Source: Metasolibacillus fluoroglycofenilyticus (GTDB lineage Bacteria; Bacillota; Bacilli; Bacillales_A; Planococcaceae). Taken from it: a DNA stretch of 64,000 bases. Positions 15,072 through 24,279 of the stretch are shown piece after piece. A program made the position numbers and the translations under genes. The stretch is from contig NZ_PYWK01000001.1 in assembly GCF_003049645.1 (NCBI RefSeq), forward strand, positions 1,519,487-1,583,486. Reading direction: 5' to 3'. The notes below the pieces were generated by a model. The model did not search any database. It was not told the DNA's origin and was given only the letters and a program-made list of their open reading frames with translations. Within the stretch, counting starts at the first letter, position 1. Each line of letters opens with the position of its first letter.

Positions 15072-15159
15072 TTGGGCGGACGCGTATGTGCGCAAAACCC
15101 AAATAACGACCTTTCCAATTTTGCGTATTGCAAAATCTATGGATGGGTCTTTTCTTTTT
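15072..15159 (+). promoter_or_regulatory. Transfer operon leader with terminator-like hairpin (attenuator candidate)
   Basis: TTGGG/CCCAA (15072-15076, 15098-15102) encloses one stem-loop. It is followed by a stem 15108-15149 with inner arms ATTTTGC/GCAAAAT and outer GACC/GGTC, then TTTTCTTTTT. The terminator-like structure stands before the first gene of the operon, so transcription is either attenuated there or begins after it. Confidence 0.5.
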
Positions 15160-15189
15160 CTGAAATAAAGATAGAAGGGAGGGAAATAG

Positions 15190-15930
15190 ATGGCACAACT
15201 AGCGCATGAAGCAAAAAATAAAGCGGTGCATATTGCAGAGTTGCTGGCACTATACGCTACTGAAAATAAAGAAGATATTGAGGTAACTTTATATCAAGTA
15301 GGCGAAGAGTGGGGGATTCAAGCTGGCAAACGTGGAGAAACACCATTCTCATTAAAGGAAATGGAATTTATTCATGCAGATATGGCAGAGCAGTTTGCTA
15401 GCCATTTAGCTAAGCAGCATGGATTTACTTATCGAGGTGTAATGCCTAATGAAAAAGAAATGGCATTGCAGCAAGTAATTGAACGTTATAGCAAAGAAAT
15501 ATTGCAGACGGTCGAAACGTATGTGTCAGGTGATAAACAAGGACGTGCTTACTTGACTAAAAACGAAATGGAGCATATGCTACACAATCATTTTATACGA
15601 ATTGAAAATCGTTTGGAACAATACTTTGAGCAACCAGCCCCCAAAGTAACATTTGCAGAACGCTTTGAGACGTTTAAAAATGATTTGAAGCAATTTGCTA
15701 AGGACTTGAAGCAAAGCCTTGTGGAGCGTTCTACGAAAACAAAAGAAGCCGTATTTGATCAAGTAGATGTAGTGAAATTAGCAGCTGAAGCAAAGATTAA
15801 AGCAGGTGTTTCTTCTTTGAATGAACGTATTAAAGATTTTACCAAAGTTGTAGATGTTATGTTAGAACCGGAGGTAGGAGTTATGAAATCTACTAAAAAA
15901 ATCAACAAACAGCCAGAGCTAGAACGCTAA
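15190..15930 (+). CDS. Helical accessory protein, first gene of transfer operon, LER tail
   Basis: A 246-aa protein with GGGAGGG before the ATG. The N-terminal part (about 1-85) is mixed alpha/beta; the C-terminal part (about 150-225) is a series of amphipathic helices and coiled coil (FAERFETFKNDLKQFAKDLK). It ends KKINKQPELER, with the basic-plus-LER tail shared with the relaxase. No family is recognised. Operon position suggests a substrate or accessory factor of the secretion channel. Confidence 0.65.
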   Translation: MAQLAHEAKNKAVHIAELLALYATENKEDIEVTLYQVGEEWGIQAGKRGETPFSLKEMEFIHADMAEQFASHLAKQHGFTYRGVMPNEKEMALQQVIERYSKEILQTVETYVSGDKQGRAYLTKNEMEHMLHNHFIRIENRLEQYFEQPAPKVTFAERFETFKNDLKQFAKDLKQSLVERSTKTKEAVFDQVDVVKLAAEAKIKAGVSSLNERIKDFTKVVDVMLEPEVGVMKSTKKINKQPELER

Positions 15931-15943
15931 GTATTAATTTGGA

Positions 15944-15971
15944 GGACTCACCAATTATGGTGAGTCCTTTT
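15944..15971 (+). terminator. Terminator, GGACTCACC family
   Basis: GGACTCACCA (15944-15953) pairs with TGGTGAGTCC (15958-15967), then TTTT. Same family as at 4776, 19564, 25028, 27255, 35441 and 48631. Confidence 0.8.
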
Positions 15972-16031
15972 GAATGATGTTTTAAAGCGTGTATAACAGA
16001 ATTTTATCTATTAAAAAGGAGATGAAAAAGT

Positions 16032-16196
16032 TTGAGTATTTTTAAATCAGAGATGTTTTTAATTCTAATTGCGTTGGTGATTTTCGGTATTTTTATCGCG
16101 TTTTCTACGGGTGTGATTGATCCATCTATGGAGGAAATCGGTCAAGGTATGCGTAGCTTGATAAGTAAAGTATTTGGAGCTACTGGTTTTAATTAA
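16032..16196 (+). CDS. Small single-pass membrane protein (54 aa)
   Basis: TTG start 6 bases after AAGGAGATG. The protein begins MSIFKSEMFLILIALVIFGI, with one membrane helix (about residues 7-26) and a short amphipathic C-terminus. Size and place beside the VirB2-like gene suggest a minor channel or pilus component, but no family is recognised. Confidence 0.6.
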   Translation: MSIFKSEMFLILIALVIFGIFIAFSTGVIDPSMEEIGQGMRSLISKVFGATGFN

Positions 16197-16264
16197 ACCT
16201 TAAAAAACGGGGGAGGCAACTCTCTTTTTTGCTTTATGCACGAGGGAAAGGAAGGATGAGTTTT

Positions 16265-16522
16265 ATGAATGGTATTGGGCAAGCGAATAGCATTAGAACG
16301 AATAGTGCTAAATCATCTACAGCAAAAAATCGATCTAAATCAGCACAGCGTCAAAAGCCTAATGGCTATGCCGAAATGGAATCTTTGGTAAAGGAAATTT
16401 GTGATGGACATGGACTGTCCTATTTTCAATGGCTTCATGAGCAGCATCAGGCGTTTGTTATAGATTTTAATTTAAAAAATAAAGGCAGTATTGCTTCATT
16501 AGCAAAAAGGGAAGGTGAATAA
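16265..16522 (+). CDS. Hypothetical basic protein of the transfer operon
   Basis: About 85 residues from ATG 16265 (9 bases after AAGGAAGG); ATG 16256 is also possible. The N-terminal 40 residues are Ser/Lys/Arg-rich and probably disordered; the rest (EMESLVKEICDGHGLSYFQW) is helical. It is 2 bases from the VirB2-like gene, so translation is likely coupled. Function unknown. Confidence 0.55.
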   Translation: MNGIGQANSIRTNSAKSSTAKNRSKSAQRQKPNGYAEMESLVKEICDGHGLSYFQWLHEQHQAFVIDFNLKNKGSIASLAKREGE

Positions 16523-16524
16523 AT

Positions 16525-16758
16525 TTGGATAATGTTACATCACTCATTAACGACATTGCAAAAGATGTACAAGGCCTTGCACCTGCTGTTGCAGGAATTG
16601 TGCTAGTGATTATTGGTTTTGTTTGGATGTTTGCGAAAGACCCAAACAAAAAGGAAGCAGCTCAAACGTGGATGATGAACGTATTTATTGGTTTTGCCAT
16701 TGTTTATTTAGCTGCATCACTCGTTGCTTGGGGAACTGGTAAAATGTCAGGATTCTAG
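16525..16758 (+). CDS. VirB2/TrbC-like pilin candidate
   Basis: A 77-aa protein from TTG after GGGAAGGTG. Two membrane helices (about residues 20-37 and 50-70) are joined by a short charged loop (KDPNKKEA), and the C-terminus is short. This size and topology fit VirB2/TrbC pilins and the small membrane proteins of Gram-positive type IV secretion operons. There is no long cleavable leader. Identity is inferred from topology and operon position. Confidence 0.6.
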   Translation: MDNVTSLINDIAKDVQGLAPAVAGIVLVIIGFVWMFAKDPNKKEAAQTWMMNVFIGFAIVYLAASLVAWGTGKMSGF

Positions 16759-16770
16759 GAGGAATGAGGC

Positions 16771-17760
16771 ATGAGAAAATTATATATTCGTTTTCAAGCT
16801 GAAGGTGACCATTTTCGAGAAATTGATGATGAACGCAACTATTTTTTAGTTGAGGCTGAAGAGTTAATCGAAAAACTTAGACTGCGATTAACAAAAGAAA
16901 AAAGAGAAGCTAACAAGCCTTTTGAATTCTGGATGGATGGAAAATGTCTTGTTATTAGTCACGTAGATTTCAGCAAAAAGGAAAGTTTACAAAAGCAACT
17001 CGAACAAACGATGCTGACATATGGTAGTTGGGACGAGGAGCATCGACACCGATATACGAATCAATTGGCGGAATATGCAGAGCAAGAAAGGCAGCTCTTT
17101 TTAAATAAAGAGTTTGCCTTATTTGCAATTCGCAGTGACCAGTTGTTTGGAGTACCAACTTTTACACCTTTTCCAATACTTTTAGATACAAGCAAGCTCT
17201 ATCTGCTGTATCAAAGTATGCAGCCATTAGTGAAGACAGGGTTTTATGCAGAGCTTGAACAGATGATGGCATCGATAAAAATGGCTCTATACAAAGTTAT
17301 TGATGAGGCAGGGAAATCGGATGCTGTACAGCAGCAAATTGGATTGGTTCAGCGACAAAAGGCGTTAAGTGCAGGGGTAGAGGCTCTATTATCAGAAACG
17401 CTTCAATCATTTGTTCAATATGCTTGTGCCCGTTTTCAATCTGTTGGAAAAGAGCGTATTGATGCACTTTGTCCAAACTTTAAAATGTATCAGAATGTGC
17501 AACAAATTCTTTTTACTGCATACGTCAATCAATTAGGTTTTGCTCAGGGCTACGAGCAACAACTGCTTTTATTTGAAGCGTTATATGAAAAGTATGATGC
17601 TATTTTAACACAAGGCTTTGCTCTTGCAGATGATGCAATGGTAGAGTCACTCGTCCTCACACCTGTGCTTCAGCATTTTAAAGAAAGTATAGAAGGGCAA
17701 TTACAAGTAGAAACGGAAAGCGGACATGAGCAAGAATCGGTTAGTATATCAGTCGATTAA
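16771..17760 (+). CDS. Conserved-looking transfer operon protein of unknown function
   Basis: A 329-aa soluble, mostly helical protein with AGGAGG before the ATG. An N-terminal alpha/beta part (residues 1-75) is followed by long helices. It overlaps the next gene by 35 bases. No motif is recognised and no export signal is seen, so it is probably a cytoplasmic accessory factor, perhaps acting with the Toprim protein it overlaps. Confidence 0.55.
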   Translation: MRKLYIRFQAEGDHFREIDDERNYFLVEAEELIEKLRLRLTKEKREANKPFEFWMDGKCLVISHVDFSKKESLQKQLEQTMLTYGSWDEEHRHRYTNQLAEYAEQERQLFLNKEFALFAIRSDQLFGVPTFTPFPILLDTSKLYLLYQSMQPLVKTGFYAELEQMMASIKMALYKVIDEAGKSDAVQQQIGLVQRQKALSAGVEALLSETLQSFVQYACARFQSVGKERIDALCPNFKMYQNVQQILFTAYVNQLGFAQGYEQQLLLFEALYEKYDAILTQGFALADDAMVESLVLTPVLQHFKESIEGQLQVETESGHEQESVSISVD

Positions 17761-19120
17761 TGAAATGCTGACGGAATTAAATGCACAGGATAGAGGACGT
17801 TATTATATTTGTAGTTGTCCAGAATGCCAAGAGCAAGAGGCTTTTATTTACAAAAATAATCTGAACTTTATTCAATGCAATCGTGAAAATTCTTGCGGGG
17901 AACGTTTTTTATTAAAGATTGCTGAAAAAGATGAAGAGTATATGTATCAAGAGCCAGTAGAACAAGAGAAGGGATTAACAGTTGCACAAGCAAAGCAAAT
18001 TGACCGGTTTACAGATATGATGCAACACTTTTTACACCATATTCAAAGCGATGCTCTAGATAATGGATATCGTGGGCTATCACGTGAAACGACAACACCA
18101 TTCATTGCAGATTTTCGTGATGCTGGTGTTTCTTTTATGTTTGAATATGCGGGCGAGTTATTGCCAAAGGATTACGCAACAAATTATTGGATGTGCCAAC
18201 GTAATTTAGTATCACCCATATTTGGAGAGGATGGACGTGTAGATCGCATTCTACTTCGTTCTACGATTAATCCAGATATACAACCAAAAGAGCTACAATT
18301 GATTATTAATCCCTCCAACAAGGCAAGGGATTTTTTTGTTGATGCACCTGAACACGCAGAAAGTATTGTAATTAGTGAGGCGCTTTTGGATGGATTGTCT
18401 TTTCGGGAGGTAGACAAGGAAATAGGTGTTATGGCATTAACTGGTTCGCGTAAATGGAGAAATCTTTGTACGCACCTAAAGGAGCAGGCTACACAGTATC
18501 AAGATAAAAAATTTCTCATTGCAATGGATGATGACATCGCAGGGTATAAAGCGGCCATTGAAATTGCTCGTTGCTTAGAGGAAATTCAGGCAGATTACCA
18601 GGTGTTTAGTTATCCTGAAACACAAAAAGATGCCAATGCTTTTCTTGTCGAGAGCCCAGAACGGTTTGAGCGTGATGTGCAGTTGTTTCAACAGCGTTTT
18701 GCTACATCAAATAGAAGCTATATAGATGTGAAAAAAGAGATGCAGCAAATTGTTATTTGTCATTCTAACTTAGATGCACTAGCTTTTAGAAGCGTTGATT
18801 CAAGTATTGGTGTTATAGCAATACCGCATGAGGAGAAAGTAGAAGAAATTAAAGGTCGATTTAATCGCTGGATGCAAAGTAGAAATATGTATGACAAAAC
18901 TTTTCTTCTAGCATTTCCTAGTACAGAGGAGGGACAGGCAGATACACATAAAATAATCAATTTTTTGCAAAAACAAGGGCTGAAATATCAAGTATTCGAT
19001 TATGGAAATTCCGAATATCAAAACCCTGCTGAATTTGTATTGAACAATCGAAAGGATTTTGAAAAAAAGGTGCAGCCGTATTTGTTAGTACCCAAAAAAC
19101 GACAAGAATATGAACGTTAA
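17726..19120 (+). CDS. Primase-like protein with zinc ribbon and two Toprim domains, YER tail
   Basis: A 464-aa protein. Residues 26-60 hold a zinc-ribbon pattern (C29, C31, C34, C51, C57). Residues about 212-300 form a Toprim domain with the conserved Glu in [10 protein letters not shown] and the acidic DDD motif in [10 protein letters not shown] second copy (about 335-430) repeats the layout ([21 protein letters not shown]) but has lost the Glu and the Asp motif. It ends PKKRQEYER. Conjugative primases are classic proteins carried into recipients, so the ER tail fits a secreted substrate. The primase role is inferred from domains. Confidence 0.75.
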   Translation: MSKNRLVYQSINEMLTELNAQDRGRYYICSCPECQEQEAFIYKNNLNFIQCNRENSCGERFLLKIAEKDEEYMYQEPVEQEKGLTVAQAKQIDRFTDMMQHFLHHIQSDALDNGYRGLSRETTTPFIADFRDAGVSFMFEYAGELLPKDYATNYWMCQRNLVSPIFGEDGRVDRILLRSTINPDIQPKELQLIINPSNKARDFFVDAPEHAESIVISEALLDGLSFREVDKEIGVMALTGSRKWRNLCTHLKEQATQYQDKKFLIAMDDDIAGYKAAIEIARCLEEIQADYQVFSYPETQKDANAFLVESPERFERDVQLFQQRFATSNRSYIDVKKEMQQIVICHSNLDALAFRSVDSSIGVIAIPHEEKVEEIKGRFNRWMQSRNMYDKTFLLAFPSTEEGQADTHKIINFLQKQGLKYQVFDYGNSEYQNPAEFVLNNRKDFEKKVQPYLLVPKKRQEYER

Positions 19121-19134
19121 AAAGAGGTGAGAAT

Positions 19135-19563
19135 ATGCCAGCATACCTAAAGCTATTACCTCTAGTAGTAATTGCTTTAATTTTTATTACAGTAATGCAC
19201 TACATTGGCTCTACACAAAATATATCGACACGAACAGTTGCTGAAACAGATGGAATTATGGAAATGGCCAATATTGGTGTAGCTCGTGCAGAAATCAATC
19301 AAGAAGGAAATTTGCAAAATGAGGAATCGTATTTTGCTAAAGAGGAGTTACTTCAGAATTTAGCAATGGAGCTTGCGGCAGCACAAAAGAACCTGCCATA
19401 CGATGTAAAAGTGGATTATGTATTTACTGATAAGAAAGGGCAAATTACTGAAAATCAGCTCGAAATACGAGGGATACACTATCGTATGCAGTATGTTGAT
19501 GAAGATGGTAATGTGAAGGGAACTGCTGAAAAGCATTTAGCTTTAAATGAATTATTGAAATAA
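19135..19563 (+). CDS. Membrane-anchored pseudopilin-like protein
   Basis: A 142-aa protein with AAAGAGGTGAG before the ATG. One N-terminal membrane helix (about residues 5-24) is followed by a helical and beta exported domain (YDVKVDYVFTDKKGQITENQLEIRG). This resembles TadE/TadF-type minor pilins in layout, in keeping with the Tad-like genes downstream. Similarity is at the level of architecture only. Confidence 0.5.
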   Translation: MPAYLKLLPLVVIALIFITVMHYIGSTQNISTRTVAETDGIMEMANIGVARAEINQEGNLQNEESYFAKEELLQNLAMELAAAQKNLPYDVKVDYVFTDKKGQITENQLEIRGIHYRMQYVDEDGNVKGTAEKHLALNELLK

Positions 19564-19595
19564 GAGCATTCACCAATTTTGGTGAGTGCTTTTTG
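19564..19595 (+). terminator. Intra-operon terminator, GGACTCACC family (variant)
   Basis: AGCATTCACCAA pairs with TTGGTGAGTGCT and is followed by five Ts. Compensatory changes (GC/GC in place of GG/CC at the base) keep the stem, so the structure is under selection. It lies between two genes of the same operon, implying partial termination. Confidence 0.75.
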
Positions 19596-19626
19596 TATAG
19601 CTGAAAATGTAGGTGGTGAATGGCGT

Positions 19627-19971
19627 GTGTCAAATATGAAGAGTGGTATTTTCATTTTAATAATTGTCGCAGTTTTTGGAATTCCGTATTTTCTGATGGT
19701 GACAATCGATTCTTTTCAGCAGCAGGCATTTCTAAAAGTGACAACGGAAATACCAGAGTTAATAAAAGCGGAGGGTGGAGTATCTCCAGTTGTAAGACAA
19801 GTGACAAATAGTCTACAGGAGAGAGGCTTTCAAATTACTTACTCACAACCAGATGGTGTTAGGCATTTTGGTGAAGAAATTGTTATTCATTATGTATATG
19901 AATATCAAAATGTGAAGGGGCTAGAGCGAATAGAAATGCACAATAACGTAACGATTATGAAACGTGAATAA
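19627..19971 (+). CDS. Second membrane-anchored pseudopilin-like protein
   Basis: About 114 residues from GTG 19627, 8 bases after AGGTGG. A membrane helix (about residues 6-25) is followed by an exported domain with a helix and C-terminal beta strands ending in ERIEMHNNVTIMKRE. It resembles the preceding protein in size and layout. The pair may be minor pilins or adaptor proteins of the Tad-like platform. Confidence 0.5.
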   Translation: MSNMKSGIFILIIVAVFGIPYFLMVTIDSFQQQAFLKVTTEIPELIKAEGGVSPVVRQVTNSLQERGFQITYSQPDGVRHFGEEIVIHYVYEYQNVKGLERIEMHNNVTIMKRE

Positions 19972-19986
19972 AAGGAGGGAGGCTAG

Positions 19987-22197
19987 ATGGTTGGACAACG
20001 GCTATTAGAATTTATAGCAAAACCAAAATTGCTACTGTTATTTTCTTTGTTCTACAGTATTGTCATGTTTTTTGTTGCTAATTTTGTACTCGCCTTTTTA
20101 CAATCAATATTAGCAGCGATTCAACAATTTCAACAGAATCAGAAAGTGCTATTTAATATGAATTGGCAGAGTGTGTTTGATTTTCAAGCAAATATTCTGC
20201 CTTTTTATATTGGCTTTGCCCTCCTTTCGGCCATAGGGCTTATTAAGTTTGTTTACAATATAAGATTAAGCTATGGAAATCTAAATCAAGGGCAACATGG
20301 CACGAGCGAGTTTGAAGAAGTAAAACAATTAAAGAAACAATATAAAATCATCCCCGCAGCTCACGAGGAATATGACGGTGATGGTGGCATTATTATTTCA
20401 GCTCTAAGAGAGACAGGACGTCCATATAGGCTATTAATTGATAGTGGGCCTGTCCATACGATGGTAATAGGTATCACCAGAAGTGGGAAAGGAGAAACCT
20501 TTGTTTTTCCAATGATTGATGTACAGAGTCGATCGAAAAACAAACCCTCACTTGTTATTAATGATCCGAAAGGTGAGCTAGCAGCTGCTAGTTACGATAC
20601 ATTGGTTGCGCGAGGCTATGATGTATATGTATTTAATTTACTACAGCAATATATGGGCATGGGCTTTGATCCAATTAAAATTGTTGTTGATGCATGGAAA
20701 AGAGGAGATAGCAGTTTAGCGCAACAATATGCAAATAGTGTTGCTTTCATGTTATACAATGATCCGAACGCCAAAGACCCATTTTGGAATAACTCAGCTA
20801 AATCTTTAGTTACGGCGATTATTTTAGCGATGGTTGAAGATACATTACTCGTTGGACGTGAAGAAACAGTCAATATGTATTCAGTGGCTAATTTTCTTTC
20901 TACTTTTGGTAGTGATACAGATGATGAGGGAGAAAACGCCTTAGATTTATTTTTCCGTGAGCGTGATGAGAATAACCCCGCACGTATGATGTATGCAACA
21001 AGTAACTTTGCTGCTGGTAATACGCGAGCGAGTATTTTCTCTACTGCGATGGATAAATTACAAATTTTCACTTTAGAACCAAATGCAAAGCTAACAAGCT
21101 ATAACAGTTTAGATTTAACGGATATTGGCTTTGGAGACAAGCCAGTTGCTGTTTTTATGGTTACACCTGACTTTGATGAGTCAAACCACGTACTTGCGAG
21201 TATTTTTATTAGTCAGATGTACCGAGTGAATGCTGAAAAAGCTACATTAAGCCCAAGTGGAAAAATGAAGCGGCAAGTGCATGCCTTGCTCGATGAGTTT
21301 GGAAATATGTCAACTGTTGATGGCATGGCTGGCATGGTTACAGTAGGGGCAGGACGAGGCTTCCGTTTCCATTTAATTATCCAGGCTTATTCACAATTGC
21401 GAGGGAAGTATGGAGACCATAATGCCGACACGATTATCGGTAACTGTTCCAATCAAATTTATATTTTAACGAAGGATGAGGCAACGGCAGAGCAATTCTC
21501 AGCACTTATCGGGACTAAAACCATTACAGATGTAAGTCGTAGTGGGAATCTCCTATCGATGAATAAAACACACAGTGAATCAACAAAAGAACGTGCTTTA
21601 TTAATGCCTGATGAACTCATGCAATTATTAGAGGGCGAATCAGTCGTTGTTCGTGCAAATAAGCGTCAAGATAATAAATTTAAGAAGATTAAACCTAAGC
21701 CTATATTTAATACAGGGAAAACGGCAGCGAAGTTTCGTCATGAATATTTAGCGGATGATTTTGATAATAGTAAGTCGATTTTAAATTTACCGATACTATC
21801 AACAACCTATCATCGCTTAAAAATGTCGGATATCATTTTTACATCTAAAACAGAGCGCGATTTGTATATTTGTATGAAGCTAGTAATGGGAAATGGTGCT
21901 TTTACGGAATTATCCTCTAAGCTCTATACAATTATGCCGAAGGATTATTTAGATGAATTGCCACAATGGTCATTTTTACATTTACTAAGCTTTATGGCGT
22001 ATACGGAGCTAGTGATTCCAAAACCACTTGAAGCAGAGATTTTTAAACAGTTAGAAAAGTATATACCGCAGCATACATCAAAAATATGGCGCAATGTATT
22101 GCATGAACAACAAGAAAAGCGACAGCAAGATAAGGAATTAATAGATGATGAATCAATGTATGTTTTGCAAAAACAGATCATGGAGGGAGATATATAA
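19987..22197 (+). CDS. VirD4/TraG-type coupling protein
   Basis: A 736-aa protein with AAAGGAGGG before the ATG. Two N-terminal membrane helices (about residues 15-40 and 70-90) anchor it. The Walker A motif GITRSGKGE lies at about 162-170 and the Walker B motif LLDEFGN near 430, in the VirD4/TraG arrangement. It is the ATPase that recruits the relaxase-DNA complex and protein substrates to the type IV channel, and so would be the receptor for the proposed ER tails. Confidence 0.95.
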   Translation: MVGQRLLEFIAKPKLLLLFSLFYSIVMFFVANFVLAFLQSILAAIQQFQQNQKVLFNMNWQSVFDFQANILPFYIGFALLSAIGLIKFVYNIRLSYGNLNQGQHGTSEFEEVKQLKKQYKIIPAAHEEYDGDGGIIISALRETGRPYRLLIDSGPVHTMVIGITRSGKGETFVFPMIDVQSRSKNKPSLVINDPKGELAAASYDTLVARGYDVYVFNLLQQYMGMGFDPIKIVVDAWKRGDSSLAQQYANSVAFMLYNDPNAKDPFWNNSAKSLVTAIILAMVEDTLLVGREETVNMYSVANFLSTFGSDTDDEGENALDLFFRERDENNPARMMYATSNFAAGNTRASIFSTAMDKLQIFTLEPNAKLTSYNSLDLTDIGFGDKPVAVFMVTPDFDESNHVLASIFISQMYRVNAEKATLSPSGKMKRQVHALLDEFGNMSTVDGMAGMVTVGAGRGFRFHLIIQAYSQLRGKYGDHNADTIIGNCSNQIYILTKDEATAEQFSALIGTKTITDVSRSGNLLSMNKTHSESTKERALLMPDELMQLLEGESVVVRANKRQDNKFKKIKPKPIFNTGKTAAKFRHEYLADDFDNSKSILNLPILSTTYHRLKMSDIIFTSKTERDLYICMKLVMGNGAFTELSSKLYTIMPKDYLDELPQWSFLHLLSFMAYTELVIPKPLEAEIFKQLEKYIPQHTSKIWRNVLHEQQEKRQQDKELIDDESMYVLQKQIMEGDI

Positions 22198-22200
22198 AGA

Positions 22201-22917
22201 ATGATTCAAGAGTTGTTTATGGAGCGTTTGAGGGATGCGCATTTAGAGTTCTTTCAGATTTCTAAAAAGCATCTTTTATTTAAACGAATCTTGTACAGTT
22301 TAATTGTGTCTATGCTATTTTTTATTGGCATTTCAATTGGACAAGCATCTGCGGTTTGGTTTATCGGGTTACCAATCGCTTTTTTAATTGGCTGGAAAAT
22401 GCCTTATTTACAATTACTGTTGGAAAAGAGTTCTATTGATTTAAAAAATGGGTTTCTATTTTTACCGTTTTCACAAAGTTTTATGGTGCTATTGCCGAGT
22501 ACAGGAAATGTTTATCAAGCCTTAAAGGCAACGGTTCCTTATTCACAAGCTCCTTTGAACAAAAAGCTAGAGGAGCTTATTCAGAAAATTGAACAGGGCA
22601 ATAATCGACAAGATTATTTAGATTTTGCAGCATATATTGGTTCACCTGAAGCGTATATGATTATGAATATGATTTATCAATTCAGTGAGCAAGGTGTACG
22701 AAAAGAAGCTATTCTAGCACTACAGCAATATGTGCAAAATATTCAAGAAAATAAAGTTGATCAATTAATCGAATCGAAAATGGATACAAGCTTTAAAATT
22801 TCGTATTTGCCTATGCTACTCGCTTTATTTTTAGTTGTTGCTTTTGCTCTAGTACTGTTCTCTCATTACATTGGTACAATTATCGATGCATTGTCAGTAC
22901 TACCGAAGGGGGAATGA
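22201..22917 (+). CDS. TadB/TadC-like (T2SSF) membrane protein 1
   Basis: A 238-aa protein with membrane helices near residues 28-65 and 200-225 around a cytoplasmic helical domain (FLPFSQSFMVLLPSTGNVYQALKATV, then ALQQYVQNIQENK). This matches the type II secretion F/Tad platform fold. It directly precedes the VirB11/TadA-like ATPase, and its partner lies just after it. The start is ATG 22201 with a rather distant GGAGGGAG. Presence inside a conjugation operon is unusual. Confidence 0.65.
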   Translation: MIQELFMERLRDAHLEFFQISKKHLLFKRILYSLIVSMLFFIGISIGQASAVWFIGLPIAFLIGWKMPYLQLLLEKSSIDLKNGFLFLPFSQSFMVLLPSTGNVYQALKATVPYSQAPLNKKLEELIQKIEQGNNRQDYLDFAAYIGSPEAYMIMNMIYQFSEQGVRKEAILALQQYVQNIQENKVDQLIESKMDTSFKISYLPMLLALFLVVAFALVLFSHYIGTIIDALSVLPKGE

Positions 22918-22919
22918 TT

Positions 22920-23159
22920 ATGGCTGATACATTTAAAATTGAGGAACAAATTGCCACTTTACGTACTGCTGAGACAGGCTGGACAAGGGAGTTGGGGAAA
23001 GTCATTTGGTATAACAAGCCCATGACAATCGATGTTCGCTGGTGGTCGCCAGATAAAAGTAAAGCAGGAAAAGGTATTTCGTTGACGCAAGAAGAAGCAA
23101 GATTACTGTTCTTTGGATTAAAGGAATTATTTGAAAGGACTGAGGTTAATGATTACTGA
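22920..23159 (+). CDS. PC4/YdbC-like single-strand DNA-binding protein
   Basis: About 79 residues from ATG 22920; the in-frame ATG 22914 overlaps the previous stop but is close to the ribosome site. The sequence GWTRELGKVIWYNKPMTIDV, RWWSPDKSKAGKGISLTQEE matches the PC4/YdbC fold, which binds single-stranded DNA as a dimer. It may protect or guide the transferred strand. It overlaps the ATPase gene by 11 bases. Confidence 0.7.
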   Translation: MADTFKIEEQIATLRTAETGWTRELGKVIWYNKPMTIDVRWWSPDKSKAGKGISLTQEEARLLFFGLKELFERTEVNDY

Positions 23160-24279
23160 AGAACAAAGAATTTATAACCTTTTGAACAATAGTTTTCTAG
23201 GGCCTCATATGGCAATAGAAAGCGTAACGGATATTAAATATAACGGCACACACTTGCGTATTAAAGATAATGTAAAAGCGCCTTATTTTGCACCAATACA
23301 GCCTACAGAGGATGATGTAAAGCAGCTTATTAAACAAATAGCAGATGTACAGCAGCGTACATTTACTTATGCGGAACCACGTTTAGATACGGAGATTGGC
23401 ATTTTGCGTATTAATGCGCTGCATAAGCGAGTGAGCCCAGATGGTACAACACTAGCTGTACGTATTTCCAGACCACGATTAGCGATAGAATCGCTCGAAA
23501 GCTTAGTACCAAATAATGATGAAATTGTCGAGCAGTTATTTAAGGTGCTCATGTTAGCGGAGCTTAATATGGTGCTTGCTGGTCGCACTGGTGCAGGGAA
23601 AACAGAGTTTCAAAAGTTGCTGGTTGGCTACATGGATGAAAACGCAAGTATTTTCTTAGCAGAGGATACAAGGGATAGCCATATTAAAGCATTATATCCT
23701 GAACGTGATATTACAAGTGTTAAAACGATACCAGGCATTTATGAAATGTCTGACGCAGTGAAAGATGGGCTACGTAATGATCCGGATTATTTAATGCCTG
23801 CGGAAATACGAGGTGCAGAAGCAGCAGACGCATTAGATGCAGTCAAAACAGACCATGCCATACTTACAACCATTCATGCGCCAAGTGCGATGGATATTCC
23901 GCTTCGCATGAGTCCGATGATTCGACAAGCGCCTGCTTATGCAAGGGCGAGTGATTTGAGTATTGGAAATGAAATTGTCCGCTTCTTGCGCTTTGGTGCT
24001 TACTTGAGAGCAGAACGAAACGACGAGCAAAAAACAGTCCGTTATTTAAAAGAATTAGTTGAATTTGAAGATTATACTGAAAAAGGGGCTACAGGGCGTT
24101 ACCTATATCAAGTAGTCAAAGTCCGTGATGTGAAAACAGGTCGCTATTATCAAGAGCAGCGTTTTGGGACTTTATCAGAGCGTACATGCGCTGAGCTAGA
24201 AGATAAAGAATTAATCCATCTTGTCCCAGCTGTATTATTACCTAAGAAATATAAACAAAAAGTAGGTGCAGTCGGATGA
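23149..24279 (+). CDS. VirB11/TadA-type ATPase
   Basis: A 376-aa protein from ATG 23149; the upstream in-frame TTG 23131 lacks a site. Walker A GRTGAGKTEFQ is at about residue 144, with the Asp/Glu box (LAEDTRDSH) and the Walker B-like NPDYLMPAEIRG, then a conserved His region (ILTTIHAPSA). These are hallmarks of the secretion ATPases of type II, IV and Tad systems. Flanked by TadB/TadC-like genes, it is closer in context to TadA. Confidence 0.9.
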   Translation: MITEEQRIYNLLNNSFLGPHMAIESVTDIKYNGTHLRIKDNVKAPYFAPIQPTEDDVKQLIKQIADVQQRTFTYAEPRLDTEIGILRINALHKRVSPDGTTLAVRISRPRLAIESLESLVPNNDEIVEQLFKVLMLAELNMVLAGRTGAGKTEFQKLLVGYMDENASIFLAEDTRDSHIKALYPERDITSVKTIPGIYEMSDAVKDGLRNDPDYLMPAEIRGAEAADALDAVKTDHAILTTIHAPSAMDIPLRMSPMIRQAPAYARASDLSIGNEIVRFLRFGAYLRAERNDEQKTVRYLKELVEFEDYTEKGATGRYLYQVVKVRDVKTGRYYQEQRFGTLSERTCAELEDKELIHLVPAVLLPKKYKQKVGAVG

